Shown: positions 45,942-59,100, counted from the stretch's first letter. The stretch: 64,000 nt of DNA from Centroberyx gerrardi (GCF_048128805.1 NC_136019.1:16123881-16187880); one strand, 5' to 3'. The notes: generated by a model not told the origin, from the sequence alone. A program made the numbers and translations.

Positions 45942-48900
45942 TGTTCACCTCAGAGTCAGCGGTCACTGAAGAAAAGCCAGGGAGCGCTGCTGGAGAAGGT
46001 GGAGGAGCTGAGCGAACAACTAAAGCAGGAGAGACAGAAAGCGCTGGCACTGGAGGGGCAACTTACCACCGCCAGCCTGTCTCTGCAGACCCTGGAGGAG
46101 GTACTGCAGCTCTACACACACACACACCCACACACAATCAATAGGTACGCATGTGTAAGACCTGAGTGAGTATCTATGCAAAGGAGCATTTTCTTTGGTC
46201 ACTGAAGAGAATGAATTTCCTCATTTTACACAATTCCAACTTTGCACGTTGGCGGCCCCAAATGGCAGTGAGAGGTAACTGTTTGAATTTTGAGGATTTG
46301 ACTTGGATTTTTGAGGACAATACCCAGAAATCATGTAATGTGACATCAGTAAAATGTTCACTCCCAGAACTAAATCTCTTCTTAGTGGGGGGTGGAGGTG
46401 GTGAAGCCATCATTGTTGAGCCATCATTGTTGAGTCCAGTTTTCTCTGGACAGAGTGCTCGCTTGTTGCTGTTTAGGAGACAGTTTTGTGTTTCACTCTT
46501 TGATTTGTCACTTCCTCTTTGTGAAAATGTCAAAATGTAATTTGGGCAAATATGTTAAATGTGCCATATCTCAATTAGCGGGGAAGGAACGCTCTTCTCT
46601 ATTGCTCTCTATGATTTTTACATAAAACGCTTGCTTAGTGCAGGTTTAACATTGATCAGATGAAAATGGAACCAACAAAAATGTCACTCAAGAAACAACC
46701 AATCAGTCAAGACAAAAAGAGTCATGGGAGGGTGCTAAAACACATTCATGGTGATCCTTCGTGAGAGTTGCTATTGGGGGTGGGAGTGGAGGCCAAGTGG
46801 TAAGAGGGACCATCCTGTAACCAAAAGGTCACAGGTTCAATTCCCAGCAACAGACAATGTACCCATCAACCGTTATTTGTCCTGCTGTCACTCATTGTAA
46901 GTAAGTACATCAGTAAATGCCTGAAATGTAAAATGAAATTATAAGTGACAGAGGGTTTTCTAAGAGTCATACATTTCTTGGTGTCTCAGTTCCAGGAGAG
47001 GATATCAGACCTGGAGGGAGAGCGGGCTCTGCTGAAAGGAAGCTACGACACTCTACTGGAGAGGTGAGAGATGGAGTGTTTTACCTCATCTAAATCAGAG
47101 CCATGCATACAGTATCAACAGTGACTAGCAAAAACCTTGAGTCTCTAAGGTATAATACAATCCACCGACCAGAGGGTTTGAAGAATGAGATCTTTGTTTT
47201 TTGGGGAAATTGAGACCCAGGAACAGGTGAATCAATCATACGTATCTAGTTCTATGCATAATAATCTCAATGTCATGAAATAAAATGACTTTAATTTCCC
47301 AAGAACACCCATGTGTTCTTGACATTTGGAATAGGTTGGTTTGATCTGAGTCATGAAACCTTCCCTACATGTGAAAGACAACACCAGCTGTCAATTACAG
47401 TTTAAAAAGTCAACATCGGTGCACCCACATATAATTTCATTACCTGTTTTTCCATGTCTGCTTATATCTGTCTGTCCTCCTCCTCAGCACCTTGTCTGGC
47501 CAAAGCAAACACGATGGCCCGACGGTCAAAGAGAGGGAAGTGGACCAAGGGAAGGAGAGGGAAGTGGACCAAGGGAAGGAGAGAGAGAGAGACGGAATCT
47601 GGAGGATGGACATCCAGAGGCTGGAGGAAACGCTGCGGGTCGAGAGGGAGGAGAGACGGAGGCTGGAGGAGGAGAAGGAGAGGCTGAGGCGAGAGAAGCA
47701 GATGTCAGAGGAGCAGAGGGAGCGAGAAAGAGGTAGGACTCCCGGCAAGGTGGTTCTCTGTCTACTGCAGTGTGATAATGAGAAAAAAACAAATGGATTC
47801 GGAGTTTGTCAATGAAAAAAACTTCACTTAGCAGGGTTCCTACTTAATTTACAATCACATTAATTCATGAAGCTTCCTATGTTGTTTCACATAGATTTGT
47901 CTGGGCTGATGAGAGACAAACGAGGGGATCTGGAACAGGAGGTGCTCCATTACAGAGAGCAGGTCTCCACTCTGCAGGACAGGCTGGACTCTGTCACCAA
48001 GGTCAGAGGAGATGAGAATTTACTATCATTGGCGTGAAATTGCTGTTTCACCGCTTTAAATTCATTGCATGCAGCCGCGCTTTAGCATTTTGCACTTAAT
48101 CTTATTTTTAGCCCATATGCTGGCATGATTTCCATCCTCTCCTCTTCCTCCTCTTCTAGGAGTTTGACATGAGTGTTGAGGACCTCAGCGAAACCTTTTT
48201 GCAGATCAAGGTTGGTACTCTCTCTTGTAGCTCTATTATCCTTTTATTTGGCATACTTTCTATGTAAAAAAAAAAAAGCATTACAGCGTGGATAACGGCC
48301 CACTCCTGCTATTCCCACCCCCGCTTTTGAACAAGCTCTCTTCCCAAAGAAAAGCCTCACGTCTCTATTGGGATTTGATTCAAAAGATAAAAGGATTCAG
48401 AAAAGAACCTCGCCTCGTTCTCTTTCTCTCACTACAGGCGTTTAGGCTCCAGCAGGAGAGCAGGGAGGGCCTGCGGTTCCTCGGGGCTGATGGGAAGGTG
48501 GAGGACTCGTCCCGGGAGCTGGCAGACATCCAGGCGCTGCACGCCGAGACCGTGCTGGAATTACAGAAAACTAGAAACCTGTTGCTGCTGGAGCACCGCA
48601 TCAGTAAAGACCTGCAGGTACGTGCGCATACACACGTTTGTCGCTTGCATATACACAGCAATAAAGTGTAATCAGTGTAATGAAATGCTCATTGATTCCC
48701 ACACTCTGCTTTTTCCATGAACATCCTTTCCTCTTACCATCTTCATCTTCTCTCTGCTGCCACTCCAACTCTCTTTCCTCCCCAAGGAAGAGTTAAACAC
48801 AGTGAACCAGAGATTGGAGAGAGAGAGGGAGGAGAGCAGGAGGAGGACGGCGGACAAAGACAAACTGTTATCGAAGAGGGGTCTTCAGGTCAACACTTTA

Positions 48901-49753
48901 CAAGGTATGAAGAACACGCTTCAGGAACATTCATTTCTGTGGTAACAACAAAGATAAGAGCATCCAATATCCCCAAATGGTAGTAAATAATTAAAGCAAT
49001 AATTCACAACATTTTCATATAAGTAAATGTCCGTTCTATCTTCATCTTTTTCAATTTTTCCTCTATAGCCCAGCTGAAGGAGTTAGCATACAGCCCCAGG
49101 AACTACAAACGGACCATACCAGTCCAGTACACCTGGCCGGGGGGAGAGCAGGAGGTGGTTCAGCCCATTGAGGATGACTTGTCTTTCTCTCAGCTGAGGC
49201 CCGGGGAGTCGCTGTTGGAGATTCACCTTAAGGTCCCTGAAAACACACTTGTTTCACACAGATCCACGCACTCACACACACACACACAGTGAGGGAGGGT
49301 TTGATTCTGTTGATCGATCTGTTGTTTCCACACCTCAAGGCTGCCACCTTCACCCCGGGCGGGCTCAGGAGTATGGGTGGCATTCGAACGGGCGTGGACA
49401 GAGGTGAAGACATTGTGACGTTCTGTACCTACACCCTGCTGGACTTCGAGGTGCACTCCACCCCTCTGGTGTCGGGAAGTCAGCCCAACTACGGGTTCAC
49501 GTCCCGCTACGCCCTCACGGCCCGCGACCTAGGCCGGCTGGGAGGCCAGGGGTCGAGGGTCAGAGTGGAGCTCCACCAGGCATTAGGGGGGGTCAGGTTT
49601 GCGACCCGCGGGGGCGGGCAGATGTCCCTCGCGGGCGCCATGGAGAGGAGGGGGGAGCGTGTCAGTGGACGTGTCAGTATCACAGGTGAGGAGGTGATGT
49701 ATAAGGAAAAAATTATATTATACTGACTTGTTTAACAGCACAATACGTGTTGA

Positions 49754-49797
<44 letters not shown>

Positions 49798-52792
49798 TCT
49801 CTCTCTCTCTCCAAGGCTCTGAGGGTCACATCATTGGCGTTGTGGATTTCTGGGTGCGTCTGTTCCCTCCTGCGGAGCCCATGGACACCCTGGTAGAGAG
49901 ACCTGACAGGAGGACAGTGACACACAGGGGTCCTGTGCAGCACCATCTAGGCTGGCAGGACAGCAGTCATGAGGTAAAATATACAGCAGAATAAGTTCTA
50001 TCAATGTTTAATATAGGTCCCTAAACGTTTTCAGCCAGGGACACAGATAAGGAATTTTATCTCATGCATCTGTGTTGTTGGCATTATTTTTCTCCGACAG
50101 CAGGAGTTACACGACTACGGCGGAGGGATACCCAATGAGCTGGTGATAGCGATGGAGCGCTGTGTGGGCCTCAGTGCACGCTGGCCGGGACTACTTCCTG
50201 ATGCGTACCTCACCTACAGGTTTTACGACCTGCAGCCTCACGTCTCTCCAACGGTCCAATGCTCCACCGACCCGGTGTTCAACGATACCGCCAGCTACCC
50301 GTTAGCGGTAACAACTGATGTGTTGCACTATCTGAGGTATAGTCGTCTGCAAACAGAGGAATGTAGTAAAATGCTTTCATTTACTTAAGGATGCTATACA
50401 AGTATCACAGCAAAGTCCCAATAAGAACATTACAGGAAAGTTATACCATACACTTTCCACAGTTCCTGAAAAGTCCACTATCAACTGTAATTTTGTCCAG
50501 GTCTGGCAGTCTGTGGGTGTATGTGTTTGACGACAGCGATGACCAGATACCACCAGCCTACCTGGCCAAGACCCCTGTCCCACTCCGAGCCTTGGCTACA
50601 GGCAGGGAGATCAGAGGTGAGAGAGAAAGAAGATAAATGTAGGGGGTTTGGTTTCTTTTTCTTTTTTATTTATTTTGAGAAAAGGATGGATTTAATCAAT
50701 GGTCGTGGTCACACATTTACCAGTATGCAGGATCTGTGAAATGTGTCTTGGGCGTTAGAGCCAAAGAAGGTGGGTGGGAGCCAATATGTTTGACCTGGTC
50801 CTATCAGCTCTGCACTACAGTTCAGAAACCACACTGTAACAGCAATCAAAGGCTAAAGGGACGACTGACCCTGCTGACTTGAAACGACCCATTCAGCAGT
50901 TCAGAAACTCTTCTCTCTGTGCGCTCTGTGCTGCCAGGTGACTATGTTCTGCGGGACCCGGCCGGTGGGCCGCGGGGCATGGTCAGGCTGCTGATAAAAT
51001 GGAGATACCCTTTCCAACCGCCAGCGGATTCCCTAGGAAGGAGGGAGATGGACAGAGCAAAGAGAGAGACGGAGAGACAAAGGAGGGGAGTGGAGAGACA
51101 GGACAGGGCGATGGAAAGTCCCAAAAGGGAGGTGAGGAGGAGAGAGGAGGCTGAGGAGGCACAGAGGCCCATAGCCAAGCCGAGGGTAAAGGTGAGGTTA
51201 TTTTATGCTTGGACAAAAATTTGAACGTCCCTTCCCCACACTATCTCCCTAATTGAGATGTCAGAAATTCACCCTATTTGCCCAATTTAATTTATGCAAA
51301 AGTGCCAGGTGCAGCTTTAATGTTCTAATGTATTTTTAAACACAGCGTCCATTCATTCAGACATAGCTTAATACCTGTTTTGTTTTTTTGTCCCTTCACA
51401 ACAGACTCAGATACCTGAGCCAAGAGAAACCAAACCAGTGCAGAAAGAGACAAAAGTTCAGGTAAGAAAATAGCACATTCTTAGCTGAACAGAAAGTGTT
51501 TTCATCAGAACTGTTTCAATATAAACAAAACACTGTATATATCCGTCTATCTTTACCCCAAGCCTCGACCTCCGCCTGTCAAACAGAGAAGACCGCAGGA
51601 TGTCCAGCCGGAGCAGACCGCCCCTGTGAAATCTCCGGCCACGCCCCTCCAGTCCCCGGACAGGAAGAGATCCACCAAGAGGTCACCTGAGCTTCACCAG
51701 GCCAGACGCCATCTGACCCCGGACCCAAGGCACGCCTCGTCGTCTAGGTCATTGTGTTTATAAATACCTATTTTACCCTCATGCGTACAGATCACGGTGT
51801 TGTCAGGATTATCAGGATTTGTTCTAGATCAAAAAAGAGGTGTCCAGATATTGGAGTATGGGGGGGTTGTCAAGGTTCTGGTTCATCTTCTAATCAGGTA
51901 TGATATTCTAAATATGTAAAACACTGCTGAAATGTGTCATACCACCAGTTCTCACTCAATATGATAATATTATTCACCCCAATCTAGATTTTCATTGGTA
52001 CTTTCGCTCTTTATTTATTTTATTTGTTTGGCTAGACTCAAGAAGCATTGATATGGTGACACTCAGAGCTCACACATACTAAAAAAAAACGAATGTAATG
52101 TTATTGAAGATCTTCAGACAGACTTTCTCCCAGACGATCGCCTGCCTCACTGTCGAGGAGGAGCTCTGCCAGCGATGCCAGGACTCAGGTAGGAGCTCAC
52201 TCTCTCCTTCGATCTCTTAGGAGGGATAAAAACGCTTGGTAGAGTCACCAGAAAATAAATCAATAAAAACAATAGTAAAGAAATGAAAAGAAATGGATTG
52301 AGAACTGAATGGTGAAACAGAGGGGCTCATATGTCCGTTCTTCCTCTCAGGAGTCCATGGATGAAGAGGAGGAGAGGAGCGAGAGTGGTAACTATTCATA
52401 TGCAATGCAATAGTTTTGTCTCAATCATGTAAAATAAAAACTTTCGTAACCCATCAAAACTCAAAACTTTTACAAAATAAATACATGGAACATACAAAAT
52501 ATGTGTAAAACACATGCGATGCTGTCACATGCTGTCACTCCTTGTATCTTAGGTACATAATACTACACATGTACATTATATTATGCAATTTTTCTGGGAT
52601 TGGTAATGAAATGTATCAGCATATTAGATTTCATAGATCAAAGGATTATGTTAATTTGTTATCTGCATGTGTTCACCTGCTGCAGGAGACAGTGACGCCC
52701 GGGAGTCTGCAGAGTCAAACTCATCACAAAGTGATATTATCATCGTTCCACCCAAACGAAAAATCAGAAAGGTACAAACTGAGTGACTGACT

Positions 52793-52857
<65 letters not shown>

Positions 52858-53228
52858 GACGAAGGAGAGAGTATGAGGCTTGTGGGTCTGGAATCAGTTC
52901 TACCTTTCAGCTGATCCTGAATGAGATCGTCCCTCATATTCTGAACTAAACTGAGTTTGGTTGTGTTTCAGGGAGACAAGCTGAGGGTTGAGATTCTGTC
53001 CCTGACGTTCGGCCCGTCGTCCCACGTGGCGCGGGACGAGTCGGTGCAGCGCGTCTACGTGGAGTACCGGCTGCTGGGCGTCCCCATGGAGACGACGGAG
53101 ACACCCATGTCCCTCCGCAAGCCGACGGAGGGAGAGGAGATCCACTACAACTTCACACGAGGTGAGAGAGGGTGAGCTTTGTGTGACTGTGTTTGTATGT
53201 TACAAACCCCTGTCTCACTCTTACTACT

Positions 53229-53322
<94 letters not shown>

Positions 53323-54605
53323 TCTCAGTGATCTATGTGGATGGTTCACAGTCAGCTTCACTCAGACAGTATCTTTACACCATGTTGGAGGGCACTGATC
53401 CCAGCCAGGGCAGGTACTGTACGCTGTGTGTGTGTGTGTGTGTGTGTCACATTAAATTATTAGTTATTGAATTTTTGAGTCCGAATACATCATTTTTGTC
53501 TGTACCCATGTCTGTGTGAGTGTGCACACAAACCACAAACTTGTTAATGTGTGTGTGTGTGTGTGTCACGGCAGGTTAAGGTTCACAGTAGTCAGCGAGC
53601 CGATGGACGATGACGAGGAGTGTGTGGACGTCGGACACGCCTTCCTGGACCTGCAGGAGCTGCTGCTCACAGGAAATGATGTCGTCGAGCGGCAGATTGA
53701 AAGTAAGTGTTGTGTTTGTGCTTTCTGTCTTTTTTGAGAACAAAAATTCTATGTTCCAATAGTCAAAACCATTCCGGGTGTGTTCCCTGTGTTTTGTGTG
53801 CGTTTCATAAGTTTGTGCTTTTACTATGTATTTTATTTCACGTTATACTAAACTGCCAGCACTATCAAAACTCATACAAAGCTGCATAATTAAATACAAG
53901 GATGAAACTAACACTAACATTTTGACCAGAAAGTTGGTAACATGTTCACCTCTGTGTCCAATATTTAATGTGCATGCTTTTTAGTTGATGCTTACCTTGA
54001 ATGCACCATCCACTAAATATACAGAGTGTGTTGAAAATCATTAGCTTTCACTGTAGCAAACTGAATAAATAGTGGATACATAGAGCTGTACCAGATATGC
54101 TAACAATGGTAAGTGGGTCAATGCGTATTTAATTGCTATTCTCATATATTCCTCATTATACTCCTTCAAATTCAGGGATTTTTCACGTAATTTTTGCACT
54201 TGCCTGGTATGAAAATGACTTTCCATGACCTGGCAGACAAGTGCAATTTACATCCCTGATTGGATAATGTATGAAATAACAAATTATTATAATTATGGAA
54301 ATGATACATGGATTTTTCTTCCAGTATGTATTTATGTCTGTGTTTTTTCTCTAGTTGTGAGCGTGGATGAAGAGAGGGAGGTGATCGGAAAGCTGAAAGT
54401 GTCTCTGGAAGCAGCGAAAGCTCTGACTGGGATTTACTGGCAGTTTCACCGGAAAAAAGACACCAAGAAAGAAGATGGGACAGATGAAGAGAAGGAGGAG
54501 GAGGAGGAGGGGGAGCAGGAGGAGGAGGAGGAAGAAGAGGAAGAAGAGAAGAAGGATGGTCAGGCACAAATGATAGGTTATGACGATGACAGTGACGTCT
54601 TCTGA
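41757..54605 (+). CDS. rpgrip1: RPGR-interacting protein 1
   Basis: Thirty-one predicted exons: 41757-41844, 42418-42471, 43039-43156, 43351-43556, 44179-44281, 44408-44422, 45174-45317, 45408-45513, 45769-45792, 45954-46100, 46990-47063, 47488-47732, 47895-48001, 48160-48210, 48438-48617, 48787-48904, 49069-49232, 49340-49685, 49816-49973, 50101-50336, 50501-50616, 50938-51191, 51405-51461, 51563-51747, 52122-52188, 52351-52387, 52686-52771, 52972-53161, 53329-53413, 53575-53702, 54355-54605; 4,140 nt, 1,379 residues. The start [16 protein letters not shown] matches the family N-terminus (SGDLPVRD in human). Coiled coils span about 45-640, C2-N about 649-816 ([17 protein letters not shown]), the second C2 about 817-1010 ([18 protein letters not shown]), the RPGR-interaction domain about 1163-1335 ([35 protein letters not shown]). 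The protein tethers RPGR at the photoreceptor connecting cilium. SLRKP and DIIIVPP favour rpgrip1 over rpgrip1l. A Glu-rich tail (about 1,335-1,370) ends YDDDSDVF. Confidence 0.93.
41930..42125 (+). repeat. Interspersed fish repeat with degenerate TTAGGG tract
   Basis: GAGGACATTTTGCCAGTCCTCACTT and GTCCTCACAAGTA blocks bracket a 42,018-42,095 stretch of variants of TTAGGG (TTAGGGTTAGGG, TTAGAGTTAGGG, GGATTAGG). The arrangement is that of a common fish interspersed repeat, so it is probably not a true telomere scar. Confidence 0.5.
42257..42340 (+). repeat. (TGCG)n microsatellite in rpgrip1 intron 1
   Basis: About 20 uninterrupted four-base GCGT units, alternating purine-pyrimidine, preceded by looser TG-rich sequence from about 42,140. 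Arg-Ala-Cys-Val and Ala-Arg-Thr-His ORFs over it are artefacts. Confidence 0.95.
42942..43036 (+). repeat. (CT)n forming the 3' splice-site tract of rpgrip1 exon 3
   Basis: Roughly 47 CT dinucleotides with a few interruptions run directly into the CAG acceptor at 43,036-43,038. Confidence 0.95.
43557..43592 (+). repeat. (GT)n beginning exactly at the donor of rpgrip1 exon 4
   Basis: The exon ends CAAAG and the intron starts GTGTGTGTGT, continuing about 17 units, so the 5' splice site is itself part of the microsatellite. A second GT run lies at 43,819-43,885. Confidence 0.85.
43819..43885 (+). repeat. (GT)n microsatellite in rpgrip1 intron 4
   Basis: About 33 TG units with a single CG interruption. 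Confidence 0.95.
45903..45941 (+). repeat. (GT)n microsatellite near acceptor of rpgrip1 exon 10
   Basis: TG run ends about 12 bases upstream of the CACCTCAG acceptor and replaces most of the expected pyrimidine tract. Confidence 0.9.
46778..46943 (+). mobile_element. tRNA-derived SINE in rpgrip1 intron 10
   Basis: An A-box-like GTGGAGGCCAAGTGGTAAGAG and a B-box-like ACAGGTTCAATTCCCAGC are spaced as in a tRNA gene. A body ending in CATCAGTAAATGCCTGAAATG follows, similar to the common fish SINE family. It is not a functional tRNA: no cloverleaf 3' half or anticodon arm is evident. Confidence 0.7.
49757..49811 (+). repeat. (CT)n forming the 3' splice-site tract of rpgrip1 exon 19
   Basis: CT run continues to the CCAAG acceptor at 49,811-49,815. 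Confidence 0.95.
52794..52856 (+). repeat. (GA)n microsatellite in rpgrip1 intron 27
   Basis: GA run shortly after the donor of exon 27 (52,772) and upstream of exon 28. Confidence 0.95.
53230..53327 (+). repeat. (CT)n forming the 3' splice-site tract of rpgrip1 exon 29
   Basis: About 47 CT dinucleotides run into the CTCTCAG acceptor at 53,328. Confidence 0.95.
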
Positions 54606-56173
54606 AAGCAAAAAATATATGAGATTAAACAAGTGAAACATGTTTATTAGTAATCCAAATTATTTACTGGGTAATTTTCCGAAAGGCATTTGAAGCTGAT
54701 CTCTCAGGTTTCTTTATGGATTTTGTAAATATAATGTCCAACTCTTTTCAGCTAAATAACATGCTCCCTGTTTATCCGTTGTCCCTGTTTTGCTGTGACA
54801 TCCTCATCATATATCTTATTGACAATAATATCTTTCATAGTGTTTTTGGCTTTATTTTTTCCAGATTGTCATTTAGTCATTTATCTAATTGCATATAGCA
54901 TATCTCTCACTAACCATGTATGACCATTTGCTGTACTTTTTCTAATAAATTCAGATCATACTTGATATATCTTTGGAATTTTTTGTGTTTTTAACACTCA
55001 GGTAGGTCACTGAATTAACACTCAAAATAGTCGATTAATTGCTTTGAATTACTTAAATTGTTTACATTTTTGTATGTTGAATTCAGTCTTGAATACATTT
55101 GCAGTAAAATCTAAGTAAAAGAGCACTATTGATGTTACAAATTGGATTAAATTGTCCTCTTTGTCTTTTTTTCCATATCGAGGAAATATCTGATGTTCCA
55201 ATAAAGGTTTCTTCTTCAAACATCAGCTCTGGGGGTCTTTTTAGCTGCCCTAGCTAAAGACTGACCTCTGCTGGACGATTTAGACCAGTAGTAATGGCAC
55301 AACACGTGCTGTGTTAACGTGCTCCTCGTAAAATGCCGAATTGCTTTCTCGAAATCAGAAAATGCACATAAGGCATGTAAATGATGTTTTAATAAATGTA
55401 TTAAAATAAAAAATGTGTGACAACTAAAAGTGAAAAAGTGAAAACATCACAGATCAGGAACTCCTATCATATAAAATGTCCCACTTTCCCAGTCGTATTT
55501 ACCAGCTGTTGGGATGTTCAAGTTCATACAACGCGGAAATTCGGATATTTCCAACGTACTTAAAAGCAGCAGCATCATTAGATTCGAGGCTGCTGGCAAG
55601 AGCAACACACTTGCTGCTGTTTAACGTGATATCGTTTTGAAATGACTTTAGCTTGAATATTTTAAATGTTGTCTAACAGTTGTTTTACAAAATTGAAACA
55701 TTGCGGGTACAATTTGAGGGTTTTTTTGTTTTTGTTTTTTTTAAAGATTGTCGAGCAAACGCTAGCAAAAAAAATCCAAATTCATTGCCAATCATTGAGA
55801 CTTTGATGGACATTTTCATCAAAATAACTGCAGAATCGCAAAATAAATTCTAATTTCCATGTTCAAACCTCTTTTTCTACAGTCTATGGTTCAAACAAAC
55901 CAAGACGAATTGGTGCTCTACAAATTGGCGTAACTGCTTGCTAACTGTTAGCCAACATTTGTGCTAGAGCCAGTTTCAGTTGGCTAGCAAGTTTGGAAAC
56001 GAGGCCCAGTCGACTGAAGCTCAGCCGGGGTTTGGGTCGCCCGGCTGGGCCGAACAGCCAGATTGAGCGGTTCAGTTTCCATCAGGGTTAAACACAAGCT
56101 GCTAGGCGCCAAGATAATAATTATAAACGATTGATAACTAGCGTTACCCAAGTCAAATCATCCCCAACTAACA
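54606..56173 (+). other. rpgrip1 3' UTR and pced1a upstream region
   Basis: AATAAA signals at about 54,943 and 55,199 are likely polyadenylation sites of rpgrip1. From about 55,950 the sequence becomes GC-richer and leads to a donor at 56,177, consistent with the promoter and leader of the next gene. No other coding sequence seen. Confidence 0.5.
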
Positions 56174-59100
56174 ATGGTAAGTATCTGTGTTGTCATTTTA
56201 ACCTTAAAATGGAAGTTAACGCTAGCTAAGCTTATCAGTAATGCGTGTTAACAGTAACCTTTAATTATTTTGCCACCATTACATATTCTCTTCCTTGTAA
56301 GCGCGTGCTCTTCAATGAATCATCCACAAACCACACCACACACTCACTACTGTGTAGTCATGCACATAACCAGTCTGTCCGGCTTTTTGTTGAACAGAGG
56401 GAGATAATGAAGTGTGTGAGCCACCAGCAGGCCAGCCAGCTGCTCCATAACAAGTTTATTGTGGTTCTGGGAGACTCGAGTGAGTAAGAGTCTATGGTTT
56501 CAACTTTTCCATTCAAATTGCTCTTCCTCTTTTATACAGAAACACGCTTAAATTGTTTTGGACCTGCAGGAAACGGGTGTGTGACCCATTTTGGGTCCCA
56601 ACCCTTAGTTTAAAGAAATTATACTATCACAAAAACTATTCCCATTGCTTTTAAATGAGCTGGTAGGCAGATAAAAATCATGAATTCACTCAAACGCACA
56701 TAATGAACAATACACACCATACAACACCATATTATGAATATTTTCAGGTCCAGCAGCCGTTACCTTCTTCCTGACATACTGATTCATCCTGATTGCAGGG
56801 TCTCCACAAGTCTGAAAGAAAACTATAGAAAACATTTTCTGAACTTTCCTACTCTTAGGTTTGGGATTTGCAAAATAACGTTTGGCGAGAAAAAACCTCT
56901 TTTCAGTACATTCATAACTGGTTGTTTTATGGTGTTGTAGACCCAGCGGCCTTTCACATATTGTGATATTTGTTGTTGTGACAAATCATTTTCAGCTATA
57001 GAGTGTATACAGCCTTGTTGACAGTCGAATTGCCCAGCCACTATCAACATGCGTATTGAACAATCTGTAGGAAGCCTGTATTGGATATCCAGGACCGTTG
57101 TGAAGTGAAGTTGTTGAACATGGATCAACTGTGTTGGTACAACCTGTGCTTTTCACACCACCTGCGATACTATTCTGCTCTAGGTCACATTATTCTTGTT
57201 TCCCGGCTGTTTTACCGCATCATTGTGTTTCTCCTCAGTTCAGCGGGCGGTGTACAAAGACCTTGTTCTCCTGCTACAGAAGGAGAAATACCTCGCTTTA
57301 AAACAGCTGAAGAGCAAGGTAAATGATGGTTCGACGACTAACATGTAACAGGGCCACATACTGCTAAAAAGAAGGGGATGTTGGCGGAAATGAAGTTCCC
57401 TAATTCACCATTTGATGTTTATTTTCCCAGCTTGTCAGGACAAACTTAATTCCAATTTTCTCATCGCTTCCCTCAAGTTAGTTTGCTCTCTCTTTCTCTC
57501 TCCCCACCCCATTTGTTCCTCTTTTTGTCCGCCTCTCCCATGCCTCTCTTTTTAGGGTGAGGTGAGCTTTGAGCAGGACTGCCTGGTGGAGGGCGGTTGT
57601 CTGGGCCAAATGCACAACGGGACGGAGTACCGGGAGGTGCGGCAGTTCCAGTCCAGCCACCACCTGGTCCGCTACTACTTTGTGACGCGCATCTACTCGC
57701 GCTACATGCAGAGCGTGCTGGACGACTTCCGCGGCGGCCTCAAACCGGACATGGTGGTCGTCAACTCCTGCGTCTGGGACATTTCTAGGTGATAGTTAGT
57801 GGGTGGGTGAGGGGTTAGGAAGGGATTTGCACACGTAAGTTGAAATACCCAGGTTTGTCTCTTATATCTATCTCATCCCTTCCTCTGTCAGGTCATTTAA
57901 AGGGGCAATAAGTATGATTTTCACTGCCCCGTATCCCCCACACCACCACCCGCTTTCCTTCCTTTTTCCACGCTTTTTCAACTGCTCAATGGAGGAGGAT
58001 GGTGCTGTGATTGAGTCAGTGGCATCACACGACCTGTCAACTACGAAAGCTCAAAAGCCTTGTGCTAAAGCCAAAAAAGGAAAAGACAAATCAGACAGTA
58101 TTATTGTTTGAGTATTTTGCGTGGTGGCATATTGCCTCTACAGTAGATATTTCTGTTGGATCTGTGCTCTGATTGGCTAGCTGACTTGTCTGTATTGTGA
58201 AAATGTGACTTTATTGTGTTTGTCAGTTACAGGCCACCATAGAAATTAAAGGAAAAACCAACAGAGTGTCTTAGTAAGGTGTTGGGCCACGAGCCGCCAG
58301 AACAGCTTCAGTGCACCTTGCATAGATTCTACAAGTCTCTGGAACTCTACTGGAGGTGATGGAACACCATTCTTCCAAAAGATATTCCCTCATTTGGTGT
58401 TTTGATGATGGTGGTGGAGAGCGCCATCTAACAACATCAGTCCAAAATCTCCCATGGGTGTTCAATTTGGTTGAGATCTGGTGACTGCGAAGGCCATAGC
58501 ATATGATTCACATCATTGTCATACTTATAAAACCAGTCAGTGTTTGTATTGATTTGCAGTGACCCTTCCCTCAAAGGGGACAAGTGGACCCAAACCATGT
58601 CAGGAAAACGCCCCCCACAGCATAACAGAGCCGCCGGACCCCCTCACTGTAGTGGTCAAGCATTCAGGCCTGTCCCGTTCTCTTGGTGTACACCACACAT
58701 GCGCTCGCCCACTTGTCCAGAATATGGTGTAGGATGACTCATCTGACCATATCACTTTTTTTTTCACATCTCTGTAGACTCGTGCCTATGGTTTTTGCAC
58801 CACTGAACTCTCAAATGTGCATTCGTCTTTGTAATGAGGGGTTTATGCACTGCGACCCTACTATAGTTGCGGACGGACTGTTCTTGCTGACAGTCTGACA
58901 CGTCCTGCAGTGACATTCTCAGTCACCTGAGGAAGAGTTGCCCTTCTGTTTTTCCTTACATAACGCACTAATGTACGAGCATCATGGTCATCGAATGTGT
59001 GCATTTGATCACAATTTCGGACCCTATTTACTGTTGTCTTTCCCATAGATCTAAATGCAGATGTCACTTTAGTCACTGTTTTGTGGCTGTGTGCGTGTCT

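Noticed and set aside
46778-46943. tRNA gene
   Set aside because: A and B boxes are present but the cloverleaf is not, and the downstream body is that of a SINE.
58861-59076. Minus-strand ORF as a host gene in pced1a intron 4
   Set aside because: It is the helix-turn-helix of a broken Tc1-like transposase.
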